The position numbers were made by a program, and so were the translations under genes. Under the pieces are notes generated by a model that was given only the letters and a program-made list of their open reading frames with translations, was not told the DNA's origin and made no database searches. Source: an uncultured Streptococcus sp. (GTDB taxonomy: Bacteria > Bacillota > Bacilli > Lactobacillales > Streptococcaceae). Taken from it: a stretch of 37,442 nt of DNA. Position 1 is the stretch's first letter. Every line of letters starts with the position of its first letter. This document shows, piece by piece, positions 31,044 to 37,442 of the stretch. The stretch is from assembly GCF_901875575.1 (NCBI RefSeq), contig NZ_CABFMF010000013.1, positions 1 through 37,442 of the forward strand. The letters are read 5' to 3'.

Positions 31044-31108
31044 GAAATCAGGGAAAATATCTTTACCTAGACTGGTTACGTCTAGAAGGCAACTCCTTAT
31101 ATCTAGAT

Positions 31109-31146
31109 AAAAAAATGAGCTTGGATTACAATTTCCAAACTCATTT
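31109..31146 (-). terminator. Terminator of fhs
   Basis: AAATGAG (31113-31119) pairs with CTCATTT (31140-31146), extended inward by TTGGA/TCCAA, followed on the minus strand by a T run at 31115-31109. Confidence 0.75.
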
Positions 31147-31164
31147 AAAGTCAATTGCATTATA

Positions 31165-32835
31165 CTAGAACAAGCCTAATACTGTTCCATCGCTTTCAAC
31201 ATCCATGTTGAGGGCTGCTGGTCGTTTTGGAAGTCCTGGCATGGTCATGACATCACCAGTTAAGGCAACGATGAAGCCTGCACCTAATTTTGGCACCAAT
31301 TCGCGAATGGTAATTTCAAAGTTTTCAGGTGCTCCAAGTGCATTTGGATTGTCTGAGAAGCTATACTGGGTCTTAGCCATACAGATTGGCAATTTGTCCC
31401 AACCGTTTTGAACGATTTGAGCGATCTGTGTTTGAGCTTTCTTCTCAAAGTTCACTTTGCTACCACGGTAGATTTCGGTAACAATCTTTTCAATCTTTTC
31501 TTGGACAGAAAGGTCATTGTCATACAAACGTTTGTAGTTAGCTGGGTTTTCAGCGATAGTCTTGACAACCGTTTCAGCAAGAGTTACTCCACCTTCTGCA
31601 CCATCAGCCCAGACACTTGCCAACTCAACTGGTACATCGATTGAGGCACAAAGTTCTTTCAAGGCGGCAATTTCAGCTTCTGTATCAGATACAAATTCGT
31701 TGATAGCTACAACTGCAGGTACTCCAAACTTACGGATATTTTCAACGTGGCGTTTCAAGTTAGCAAAACCTGCACGAACTGCTTCTACATTTTCTTCAGT
31801 CAGAGCATCTTTAGCCACACCACCATTCATCTTAAGAGCACGAAGGGTTGCGACAATAACTACTGCATCTGGAGAAGTTGGCAAGTTTGGTGTCTTGATA
31901 TCAAGGAATTTCTCGGCACCAAGGTCTGCACCAAAACCAGCTTCAGTAACTGTGTAATCAGCCAAGTGAAGGGCTGTGCTTGTTGCCAAGACTGAATTAC
32001 ATCCATGAGCAATATTGGCAAATGGACCACCATGTACAAAGGCAGGTGTTCCGTAAATTGTCTGAACCAAGTTTGGCTTAATCGCATCCTTCAAAATCAA
32101 AGCCAAGGCACCCTCAACCTGCAAATCACCTACAGAAACAGGCGTACGGTCATAGCGATAACCGATAACGATATTAGCCAAACGGCGTTTCAAGTCCTCG
32201 ATATCCGTTGCCAAGCAAAGAATGGCCATGATCTCTGAAGCAACGGTAATATCAAAGCCATCCTCACGTGGAATACCATTTAGAGGACCACCAAGTCCAA
32301 CCGTCACATGGCGAAGGGCGCGGTCGTTCAAGTCCACAACACGTTTCCAGAGGATACGACGTTGATCAATTCCCAACTCATTTCCTTGGTGCAAGTGGTT
32401 GTCAATCAAGGCAGAAAGCGCATTGTTGGCAGTTGTAATGGCATGCATGTCTCCAGTAAAGTGGAGATTGATGTCTTCCATTGGCAGCACTTGGGCATAA
32501 CCACCTCCAGCAGCACCACCCTTAATCCCCATTACTGGACCAAGAGATGGTTCGCGGATAGCAATCATTGTTTTCTTGCCAATCTTGTTCAAGGCATCCG
32601 CAAGACCAATAGTAATAGTTGATTTCCCTTCACCTGCAGGTGTTGGGTTGATGGCAGTAACCAGAATCAATTTTCCAACTGGATTGCTCTCAACTGCACG
32701 AATTTTATCAAAGCTGAGCTTAGCTTTGTACTTTCCGTACAACTCTAAATCATCGTAAGAAATACCAAGTTTCTCCACAACATCAACGATTGGTTTCAAC
32801 TCAATACTCTGTGCGATTTCAATATCTGTTTTCAT
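31165..32835 (-). CDS. fhs: Formate-tetrahydrofolate ligase
   Basis: A 556-residue enzyme making 10-formyl-tetrahydrofolate from formate, ATP and tetrahydrofolate, for purines and initiator tRNA formylation. The ATP-binding loop PTPAGEGKST is at about 64-73, followed by REPSLGPVMGIKGGAAGGGYAQV (about 94-116) and the C-terminal MTMPGLPKRPAAL. Length is as usual. GAGGAG lies 7 nt before the ATG and an extended -10 promoter at 32869-32877. It is transcribed alone and complements glyA in one-carbon supply. Confidence 0.96.
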   Translation of the reverse strand: MKTDIEIAQSIELKPIVDVVEKLGISYDDLELYGKYKAKLSFDKIRAVESNPVGKLILVTAINPTPAGEGKSTITIGLADALNKIGKKTMIAIREPSLGPVMGIKGGAAGGGYAQVLPMEDINLHFTGDMHAITTANNALSALIDNHLHQGNELGIDQRRILWKRVVDLNDRALRHVTVGLGGPLNGIPREDGFDITVASEIMAILCLATDIEDLKRRLANIVIGYRYDRTPVSVGDLQVEGALALILKDAIKPNLVQTIYGTPAFVHGGPFANIAHGCNSVLATSTALHLADYTVTEAGFGADLGAEKFLDIKTPNLPTSPDAVVIVATLRALKMNGGVAKDALTEENVEAVRAGFANLKRHVENIRKFGVPAVVAINEFVSDTEAEIAALKELCASIDVPVELASVWADGAEGGVTLAETVVKTIAENPANYKRLYDNDLSVQEKIEKIVTEIYRGSKVNFEKKAQTQIAQIVQNGWDKLPICMAKTQYSFSDNPNALGAPENFEITIRELVPKLGAGFIVALTGDVMTMPGLPKRPAALNMDVESDGTVLGLF

Positions 32836-32868
32836 TCAAAACTCCTCTAACCTCTAATGTGATAATTC

Positions 32869-32877
32869 ATTATAACA
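32869..32877 (-). promoter_or_regulatory. fhs promoter, extended -10
   Basis: TGTTATAAT on the minus strand (32877-32869), about 34 nt before the fhs start; -35 not convincing. Confidence 0.6.
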
Positions 32878-33026
32878 CAAAAAACAGATTTTTAATAGAA
32901 AGGAACTCTGTTAACGTTCGTAAAATTTGCGTTTTTAAAGGATTTTAGCCTTCTTTCTTAATTTTTATATGGTTTTATAGTTTGAAACTATACTCTTTTC
33001 TTTTACCAAAATTTTATCGCTTTCAT

Positions 33027-33055
33027 TTTACTTACCGTTTATTTTTGTGTACAAT
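33027..33055 (+). promoter_or_regulatory. coaB promoter placing transcription start at the ATG
   Basis: TTTACT (33027-33032), a 17-nt spacer and TACAAT (33050-33055). A start 7 nt downstream falls at 33062, the A of the coaB ATG, so the mRNA would be leaderless. No Shine-Dalgarno sequence is seen before that ATG. Confidence 0.55.
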
Positions 33056-33061
33056 AGTGCT

Positions 33062-33751
33062 ATGAAAATTTTAGTTACATCGGGCGGTACCAGTGAAGCT
33101 ATCGATAGCGTCCGCTCTATCACTAACCATTCTACAGGTCGCTTGGGCAAAATCATCACTGAAACCTTGCTTGCTGCAGGGCATGAAGTTTGTTTAATGA
33201 CGACAAAACGAGCTGTGAAGCCAGAAGCCCATCCTAACCTAAGCATTCTAGAAATTACCAATACTAAGGACCTTCTTCTTGAAATGAAAGAACGGGTTCA
33301 GGATTATCAGGTCTTGATTCACTCAATGGCCGTGTCTGACTACACTCCTGTTTATATGACGGGGCTTGAGGAAGTTCAGGCTAGCTCCAATTTAGAAGAA
33401 TTTTTAAGCAAGCAGAATCATCAAGCTAAGATTTCTTCAACTGATGAGGTTCAGGTTTTGTTTCTGAAAAAAACACCCAAAATCATCTCTCTAGTCAAGG
33501 AATGGAATCCTGCTATTCATCTGATTGGTTTCAAACTGCTGGTTGATGTTTCTGAAGATTATCTCATCGAGATTGCCCGAAAAAGTCTTATCAAGAACCA
33601 AGCAGACTTAATCATAGCAAATGACCTAACTCAAATTTCAGCAAACCAGCACAGAGCTATCTTTGTTGAAAAAGATCAGCTTCAAACAGTTCAGACTAAA
33701 GAAGAAATTGCAAAACTCCTCCTTGAAAAAATTCAAGCCTATCATTCTTAG
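33062..33751 (+). CDS. coaB: Phosphopantothenate-cysteine ligase
   Basis: A 229-residue stand-alone CoaB joining 4'-phosphopantothenate and cysteine, with CTP as nucleotide. The nucleotide-binding start KILVTSGGTSEAIDSVRSIT and NHSTGRLG are family-typical, as are LIHSMAVSDY (near residues 86-95) and the later KNQADLIIANDL. In streptococci CoaB and CoaC are separate proteins rather than a fused Dfp; here coaB precedes coaC by 11 nt. The ATG at 33062 is chosen because the protein begins with the family strand; the in-frame codon at 33047 overlaps the -10. No ribosome site is visible. Confidence 0.9.
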   Translation: MKILVTSGGTSEAIDSVRSITNHSTGRLGKIITETLLAAGHEVCLMTTKRAVKPEAHPNLSILEITNTKDLLLEMKERVQDYQVLIHSMAVSDYTPVYMTGLEEVQASSNLEEFLSKQNHQAKISSTDEVQVLFLKKTPKIISLVKEWNPAIHLIGFKLLVDVSEDYLIEIARKSLIKNQADLIIANDLTQISANQHRAIFVEKDQLQTVQTKEEIAKLLLEKIQAYHS

Positions 33752-33762
33752 AAAGGAAAGCT

Positions 33763-34314
33763 ATGGCAAACATTCTCTTGGCTGTAACAGGTTCAATCGC
33801 CGCTTACAAGTCGGCAGATTTAGTCAGTTCTCTAAAAAAACAAGGTCATCAAGTTACTGTTTTAATGACTCAGGCTGCTACAGAGTTTATCCAACCATTG
33901 ACACTACAGGTACTCTCACAGAATTCCGTCCACTTGGATGTCATGAAAGAACCCTATCCTGATCAGGTTAATCATATTGAAAGAGGAAAAGAAACAGACC
34001 TTTTTATCGTTGTCCCTGCTACTGCCAACACTATTGCTAAACTAGCCCACGGCTTTGCGAACAACATGGTAACCTGTACAGCTCTAGCCTTGCCCAGTCA
34101 TATTCCCAAACTAATAGCTCCTGCTATGAATACAAAAATGTATGACCATCCAGCAACTCAGGCTAATCTGAAAACATTAGAAACCTACGGCTATCAGCTG
34201 ATTGCTCCTAAGGAATCCCTACTAGCTTGTGGAGACCACGGAAGAGGAGCTTTAGCCGACCTCACAATTATTTTAGAAAGAATAAAGGAAACTCTCGATG
34301 AAAAAACGCTCTAA
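33763..34314 (+). CDS. coaC: Phosphopantothenoylcysteine decarboxylase
   Basis: A 183-residue flavoprotein decarboxylating phosphopantothenoylcysteine to 4'-phosphopantetheine. The flavin-binding start NILLAVTGSIAAYKS, catalytic H71 in QVNHIERG, PAMN at 120-123 with MYDHPA, and C156 in LACGDHGRGAL agree with the HFCD family. GAAAGGAAAG precedes the ATG. Its 3' end overlaps panT by 17 nt. Confidence 0.93.
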   Translation: MANILLAVTGSIAAYKSADLVSSLKKQGHQVTVLMTQAATEFIQPLTLQVLSQNSVHLDVMKEPYPDQVNHIERGKETDLFIVVPATANTIAKLAHGFANNMVTCTALALPSHIPKLIAPAMNTKMYDHPATQANLKTLETYGYQLIAPKESLLACGDHGRGALADLTIILERIKETLDEKTL

Positions 34315-34861
34315 TATTGCGCCTATTGCTATCTTTTTTGCAACCATGCTCGTGATACACTTTCTGAGCTCACTTATCTTTAACCTTTTCCCATTTCCAA
34401 TCAAACCGACCATCGTTCATATTCCTGTCATTATTGCCAGCATTATCTACGGACCACGCGTTGGGGTCACACTTGGATTTTTGATGGGACTACTTAGCTT
34501 GACAGTTAATACGATTACGATTCTACCAACAAGCTACCTCTTCTCTCCTTTCGTACCAAATGGGAACATCTACTCAGCTATCATTGCCATCGTCCCACGT
34601 ATTTTGATTGGTTTAACTCCTTATCTGGTCTATAAACTAATGAAAAACAAGGCTGGGCTAATTCTAGCAGGTGCCCTTGGTTCACTTACCAACACAGTCT
34701 TTGTACTTGGTGGAATTTTCTACCTTTTTGGAAATGTCTTTGATGGTAATATCCAAAAGCTCCTAGCAACCGTTATCTCAACAAATTCAATTGCCGAATT
34801 AGTCATTTCCGCGGTTCTAACCCTAGCCATTGTTCCAAGACTACAAACTTTGAAAAAATAA
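34298..34861 (+). CDS. panT: ECF transporter substrate-binding (S) component, pantothenate type
   Basis: A 187-residue membrane protein with five or six hydrophobic segments (for example IAIFFATMLVIHFLSS near 11-26 and TLGFLMGLLSLTV near 57-69), of the energy-coupling factor S-component class that shares a common ATPase module. Co-location with coaB and coaC points to pantothenate as substrate, as for PanT of streptococci. AAGGAAACT precedes the ATG; the overlap with coaC suggests coupled translation. A terminator follows. Confidence 0.85.
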   Translation: MKKRSNIAPIAIFFATMLVIHFLSSLIFNLFPFPIKPTIVHIPVIIASIIYGPRVGVTLGFLMGLLSLTVNTITILPTSYLFSPFVPNGNIYSAIIAIVPRILIGLTPYLVYKLMKNKAGLILAGALGSLTNTVFVLGGIFYLFGNVFDGNIQKLLATVISTNSIAELVISAVLTLAIVPRLQTLKK

Positions 34862-34867
34862 AAACAT

Positions 34868-34899
34868 TCTCCACTTTCAGGATTGAAGGTGGAGATTTT
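34868..34899 (+). terminator. Terminator of the coaBC-panT unit
   Basis: TCTCCACTTTC (34868-34878) pairs with GAAGGTGGAGA (34885-34895), loop 6 nt, then TTTTG. Confidence 0.8.
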
Positions 34900-34939
34900 G
34901 TTTGATGTAGTTTCTTTTAGTGAAATCTTTACCAATATT

Positions 34940-35102
34940 TATAGTCAATGAAAATCAAAGAGCAAACTAGGAAGCTAGCTGCAGGTTGCTCAAAATACGG
35001 TTTTGAGGTTGTGGATAGAACTGACGAAGTCAGCTCAAAATACTGTTTTGAGGTTGCAGATGGAAGCTGACGGGATTTGAAAAGATTTTCGAAGAGTATT
35101 AA
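34940..35102 (-). repeat. BOX element with two boxB modules
   Basis: A pneumococcal-type BOX repeat: a boxC-like start (TCAATGAAAATCAAAGAGCA, then GGAAGCTAGCTGCAGGTTGC), two boxB-like modules (GGTTTTGAGGTTGTGGATAG near 34999 and TGTTTTGAGGTTGCAGATGG near 35044) and a boxA end (GCTGACG, then AAAGATTTTCGAAGAGTATT to 35100). It lies between panT and niaX, about 45 bp upstream of the niaX promoter. The modules pair to give a stable stem-loop; BOX elements can alter expression of nearby genes. Confidence 0.85.
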
Positions 35103-35147
35103 CTTAAAAATGACCTATAAACCCAAGTAAATCCTTGCTTTATTATC

Positions 35148-35185
35148 TTGTTTATTGTACCATACTAATGTATATACAGTTAAAA
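35148..35185 (+). promoter_or_regulatory. niaX promoter with NiaR operator candidate
   Basis: TTGTTT (35148-35153), a 17-nt spacer and TATATA (35171-35176) form the promoter. The perfect palindrome TGTATATACA (35169-35178), inside TACTAATGTATATACAGTTA, overlaps the -10 and has the TGT...ACA core of NiaR sites. Repression by niacin-bound NiaR, encoded downstream, would be autoregulatory. Confidence 0.6.
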
Positions 35186-35195
35186 GGAGGTTCTT

Positions 35196-35723
35196 ATGAA
35201 CATACGGAAAAAGACACAATTTATGACAATGACTGCCCTCTTGACGGCTATTGCAATTTTGATTCCAATTGTTATGCCTTTTAAGATTGTCATTCCACCT
35301 GCTTCTTATACTTTGGGAAGCCATATTGCTATTTTTATCGCCATGTTCTTATCGCCCTTGATGGCCATCTTTGTCATCATAGCCTCTAGTTTTGGTTTTT
35401 TGATGGCTGGCTATCCCATGGTTATCGTTTTTAGAGCTTTTTCGCATATCTTTTTTGGAACTTTGGGAGCTTTTTACTTGAAGAAATTTCCTGAAACGTT
35501 GGAAAACTCCAAAACCTCTTGGATTTTCAACTTTGTTTTAGCTATTATTCATGCCATTGCTGAAGTATTAGCCTGTGTCCTTTTTTACGCAACTTCTGGT
35601 ACCAATGTAGAAAATATGTTTTATGTTCTATTTGTCTTAGTTGGATTTGGCACAATCATCCATAGTATGGTAGACTATACATTAGCACTTACAGTATTTA
35701 AAGTGCTTCGAAAACGTCGTTAA
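35196..35723 (+). CDS. niaX: Niacin ECF transporter S component NiaX
   Basis: A 175-residue membrane protein with about five hydrophobic segments (TALLTAIAILIPIVM near 13-27, IAIFIAMFLSPLMAIF near 43-58 and others), of the ECF S-component class. Its neighbour is the niacin-responsive repressor gene niaR, and NiaX-NiaR pairs are known in streptococci, which lack de novo NAD synthesis. AAAAGGAGG lies 5 nt before the ATG. Together with nadK it represents the window's NAD(P) supply genes. Confidence 0.88.
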   Translation: MNIRKKTQFMTMTALLTAIAILIPIVMPFKIVIPPASYTLGSHIAIFIAMFLSPLMAIFVIIASSFGFLMAGYPMVIVFRAFSHIFFGTLGAFYLKKFPETLENSKTSWIFNFVLAIIHAIAEVLACVLFYATSGTNVENMFYVLFVLVGFGTIIHSMVDYTLALTVFKVLRKRR

Positions 35724-35734
35724 GAGGCATCACT

Positions 35735-36250
35735 ATGGCAAAAGATCGTAAACAAGCCCTGCTCCAACTATTGAAAGAAGCTCCTAAAGCCCTCAATGGC
35801 CAAAGATTAGCTGAGCACTTTCATGTCACTCGACAAGTTATTGTCCAAGATATTGCAATTTTAAGAGCTGATGGTGCCCCAATTCTATCTACCAATCGTG
35901 GTTATATCTATAAAGATGCTAATGCAAACACTTATCATCACAAATTATTTAAGGTCAAGCATGAAGTTGAAGAAATTGGACGAGAATTACTTGCTATCGT
36001 AGATAATGGTGGTCGCATTCAAAATATCTTGATTGATCATCCCGTTTATGGAGAGATTGAAACCTTACTAAAACTGACCTGTCGCCGCGATGTTCAACAC
36101 TTTCTAGAACAAGTTGAACGTTCTGACTTTAAGCCAATTTCTGAGTTAACAGATGGTATTCATTATCACCTAGTTGAAGCAGAAACGCAACAAGACCTCC
36201 ACTATATAGAGGAGGCCTTGGATCAGCTAGGTTATTTAGTAAAAGACTAG
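35735..36250 (+). CDS. niaR: Niacin-responsive transcriptional repressor NiaR
   Basis: A 171-residue regulator with an N-terminal helix-turn-helix (LNGQRLAEHFHVTRQVIVQDI, about residues 18-38) and a 3H domain, whose conserved histidines are seen in KVKHEVEEIG, LIDHPVYGEI and GIHYHLVEA. The 3H domain binds niacin. It represses niacin uptake genes, and lies 11 nt after niaX. Its stop codon shares CTAG with the stop of the opposing Nudix remnant. Confidence 0.92.
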   Translation: MAKDRKQALLQLLKEAPKALNGQRLAEHFHVTRQVIVQDIAILRADGAPILSTNRGYIYKDANANTYHHKLFKVKHEVEEIGRELLAIVDNGGRIQNILIDHPVYGEIETLLKLTCRRDVQHFLEQVERSDFKPISELTDGIHYHLVEAETQQDLHYIEEALDQLGYLVKD

Positions 36251-36457
36251 AAGATTTTCTTTTCCCAATCGTCTTCTGTACGGCGAGGGTAAAAAAATTC
36301 AGATTTGTCCGGAGCTTCCATCATTTCCATCAAGGGTAACATATCATAGGCCAGATCCAAGTTTGGAATCTGGTCTTTTTGCACCCAATAAACTTCTCCT
36401 TCATCTGAAGAGCGAAGAGTTCTAGTAAACTCTGTCGTTTTATAGTCAATTGAACCA
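36247..36457 (-). pseudogene. C-terminal remnant of a Nudix hydrolase gene
   Basis: On the minus strand an open frame reads GSIDYKTTEFTRTLRSSDEG, EGEVYWVQKDQIPNLDLAYD and ends DDWEKKIF before a TAG at 36249-36247. This matches the C-terminal half of MutT/Nudix pyrophosphatases of streptococci. The Nudix box (GX5EX7REUXEEXGU) and everything upstream are missing: coding homology ends exactly at a RUP element, and no N-terminal half follows beyond it. It is a broken gene of about 70 codons. Confidence 0.75.
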
Positions 36458-36564
36458 TATAGTAGATTGAAATAAGATATGAACGAATCGATTAGGGAAG
36501 TTAAATTAATTTCTAGAAATGTTTTATCAGTTGTAGTGCACTATTCTAGTTTCAATCCACTATG
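36458..36564. mobile_element. RUP element (107 bp)
   Basis: Exactly 107 bp bounded by terminal inverted repeats TATAGTAGATTGAA (36458-36471) and TTCAATCCACTATG (36551-36564), which match at 12 of 14 positions. Length and ends agree with the repeat unit of pneumococcus, a non-autonomous element thought to be moved by the IS630-Spn1 transposase into TA sites. It sits at the break point of the Nudix gene. Confidence 0.85.
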
Positions 36565-36614
36565 AAAACCTCCAGATTAGAAACTATGATTGAATTCACT
36601 AACCTGGAGGTTTT
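36565..36614 (-). terminator. Terminator of the LPNTG surface protein gene
   Basis: AAAACCTCCAG (36565-36575) and CTGGAGGTTTT (36604-36614) are perfect 11-bp inverted repeats with a 28-nt loop, about 60 nt after the stop of the minus-strand gene, immediately next to the RUP. Confidence 0.75.
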
Positions 36615-36671
36615 AGATAATTATTCGACTCTTACAAATTTGCTAGCTATTTGAGCAAGTAAATATACTGA

Positions 36672-37442
36672 TTAAACTTCTTCATCCTCTTTACGACGAC
36701 GTCCTCCTACAAGACCTAAACTAAGTAAAGCACTTGTAATTGCAACTGGAATAGCTAATGTTGATTTTACTGTACCAGTATTAGGTAATGCTTTCGCTGC
36801 TGCCTTGACATCATCTAGACTTCCAACTGTATGAACTGCTTTGATAGCCGCCACTCCAGCTGTCTTGGCTGCTTCTACTTTGTCCGCATCATCTGCTGCT
36901 GTAATTTTTGCTTCTTCTTCTGCTTTCTTATCATCAACGGCTTTTTCTTTCTCTGCACGTTGGGCTGCTGTTAAGCTCTTATCGCCTGCGATTTCTGCTT
37001 TTTCTTCTGCCGCTGCGGTCGCTAACTCTGCTTTTGCTGCTGCCTTGACATCATCTAGACTTCCAACTGTATGCACTGCTTTAATAGCTGCCACTCCAGC
37101 TGTTTTGGCTGTTGCTACTTTGTCCGCATCATCCGCTGCTATAATCTTAGCTTCTTCTGCTGCTTTCGTATCATCAACGGCTTTTTCTTTCTCTGCACGT
37201 TGGGCTGCGGTTAAGCTCTTATCGCCTGCGATTTCTGCTTTTTCTTCTGTCGCTGCTGTCGCTAAATCTGCTTTCGCTGCATTTTTAACTGCATTTAAAT
37301 CGCCTGCTGTATGTACTGCTTTGATAGCCGCCACTCCAGCTGTTTTGGCTGCTTCTACTTTGTCCGCATCGTCTGCTGCTGTAATCTTAGCCTCTTCTGC
37401 TGCTTTCGTAGTATCAACGGCTTTTTCTTTCTCTGCACGTTG
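36672..37442 (-). CDS. LPXTG-anchored surface protein with 80-residue tandem repeats, N-terminus off the right edge
   Basis: The last 256 residues of a surface protein; the frame is still open at 37442, and the internal Met at 37334 is only part of a repeat. The C-terminus has a complete sorting signal: LPNTG (codons 36788-36774), a hydrophobic stretch STLAIPVAITSALLSLGLVGG and the tail RRRKEDEEV. Before it are about three Ala/Lys/Glu-rich repeats of 80 residues (AEIAGDKSLTAAQRAEKEKA, then AEEEAKITAADDADKVEAAK, GVAAIKAVHTVGSLDDVKAA), predicted alpha-helical and resembling DUF1542-type wall-spanning repeats. The last repeat is cut short and fused directly to LPNTG without a Pro-rich spacer. 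Function is likely adhesion or a stalk; this is inferred. Confidence 0.85.
   Translation of the reverse strand, partial: QRAEKEKAVDTTKAAEEAKITAADDADKVEAAKTAGVAAIKAVHTAGDLNAVKNAAKADLATAATEEKAEIAGDKSLTAAQRAEKEKAVDDTKAAEEAKIIAADDADKVATAKTAGVAAIKAVHTVGSLDDVKAAAKAELATAAAEEKAEIAGDKSLTAAQRAEKEKAVDDKKAEEEAKITAADDADKVEAAKTAGVAAIKAVHTVGSLDDVKAAAKALPNTGTVKSTLAIPVAITSALLSLGLVGGRRRKEDEEV
36790..37442 (-). repeat. 240-bp tandem repeats encoding the 80-residue units
   Basis: The stretch beginning TGGGCTGC recurs at 36961 and 37201, and TG at 37441 begins a third copy, giving an exact 240-bp period. Copies differ at a minority of sites, for example KKAEEEAKIT versus TKAAEEAKII. Confidence 0.85.

Noticed and set aside
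34298..34314. Frameshift between coaC and panT
   Set aside because: Both proteins are complete with family-typical ends; the 17-bp overlap is a normal coupled arrangement with its own ribosome site.
35103..35195. NAD-type riboswitch before niaX
   Set aside because: The predicted transcription start leaves only about 13 nt of leader; control by NiaR on the promoter explains the site better.
36790..37442. CRISPR-like array from regular repeats
   Set aside because: The 240-bp repeats are translated in frame as protein repeats, with no short repeats and unique spacers.
1..37442. The two edge surface-protein pieces as halves of one gene on a circular molecule
   Set aside because: Repeat types differ completely (Pro-rich beta-type units versus Ala/Glu-rich helical units), and the gene content is chromosomal housekeeping.

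Overview
This window looks like chromosome from a mitis-group Streptococcus (S. mitis, S. oralis, S. infantis or a close relative of S. pneumoniae). The support is internal. Core genes match pneumococcal-type products almost word for word. The gene neighbourhoods tdk-prfA-prmC-tsaC-glyA, dapA-asd, pta-rlu-nadK-relQ, coaB-coaC-panT and niaX-niaR are streptococcal. There is also a BOX element and a 107-bp RUP element, both typical of pneumococcus and its relatives. Base composition is AT-rich, and several promoters are of the extended -10 type (TGn in front of the -10 hexamer).

Layout. (1) 1-4235, minus: N-terminal 1411 residues of a very large YSIRK-signal surface protein with about 300-residue repeats, running off the left edge. 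(2) 4236-6312: an accessory patch with a GC-richer, hairpin-forming intergenic block, an Rpn-family PD-(D/E)XK nuclease gene, two decayed partial copies of its 3' half, a 20-bp perfect palindrome and a degenerate boxA. (3) 6313-8520, plus: pgm and bta. (4) 15459-8525, minus: a nine-gene tightly packed unit tdk, GNAT, prfA, prmC, tsaC, GNAT, glyA, nucleoid-associated protein, pmp23. (5) 15582-17269, plus: a 4-oxalocrotonate tautomerase and mnmE. (6) 19384-17316, minus: asd-dapA, preceded by a free-standing asd-type small RNA with its own promoter and terminator. (7) 23094-19707, minus: relQ-nadK-rlu-pta, divergent from (8) 23220-27990, plus: CYTH protein, prs paralogue, cysteine desulfurase, two small DUF proteins, rex, class I amidotransferase. 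(9) 31001-27987, minus: pcrA and radC, then fhs at 32835-31165. (10) 33062-34861, plus: coaB-coaC-panT (pantothenate to CoA). (11) BOX element, then niaX-niaR (niacin uptake and its repressor). (12) 36247-37442: a Nudix gene truncated at a RUP, then the C-terminal end of an LPNTG-anchored protein with 80-residue tandem repeats, running off the right edge.

How it fits together. The core is housekeeping: translation termination and tRNA modification (prfA, prmC, tsaC, mnmE), one-carbon and serine/glycine metabolism (glyA, fhs), cofactor supply (niaX/niaR/nadK for NAD(P), panT/coaB/coaC for CoA), diaminopimelate/lysine synthesis (asd, dapA), stringent-response and redox control (relQ, rex) and acetate metabolism (pta). 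The two edges are repetitive cell-surface genes.

The most interesting candidate system is in the Rpn gene. A strong Shine-Dalgarno sequence followed by an in-frame ATG lies inside the coding region, 8 nt apart, and would produce a separate 77-residue C-terminal protein. This fits the nuclease/intragenic-inhibitor (RpnL/RpnS) arrangement described for E. coli Rpn proteins. The same internal start is kept in the decayed neighbouring copy. No tRNA, rRNA, CRISPR array, prophage or complete insertion sequence was seen.
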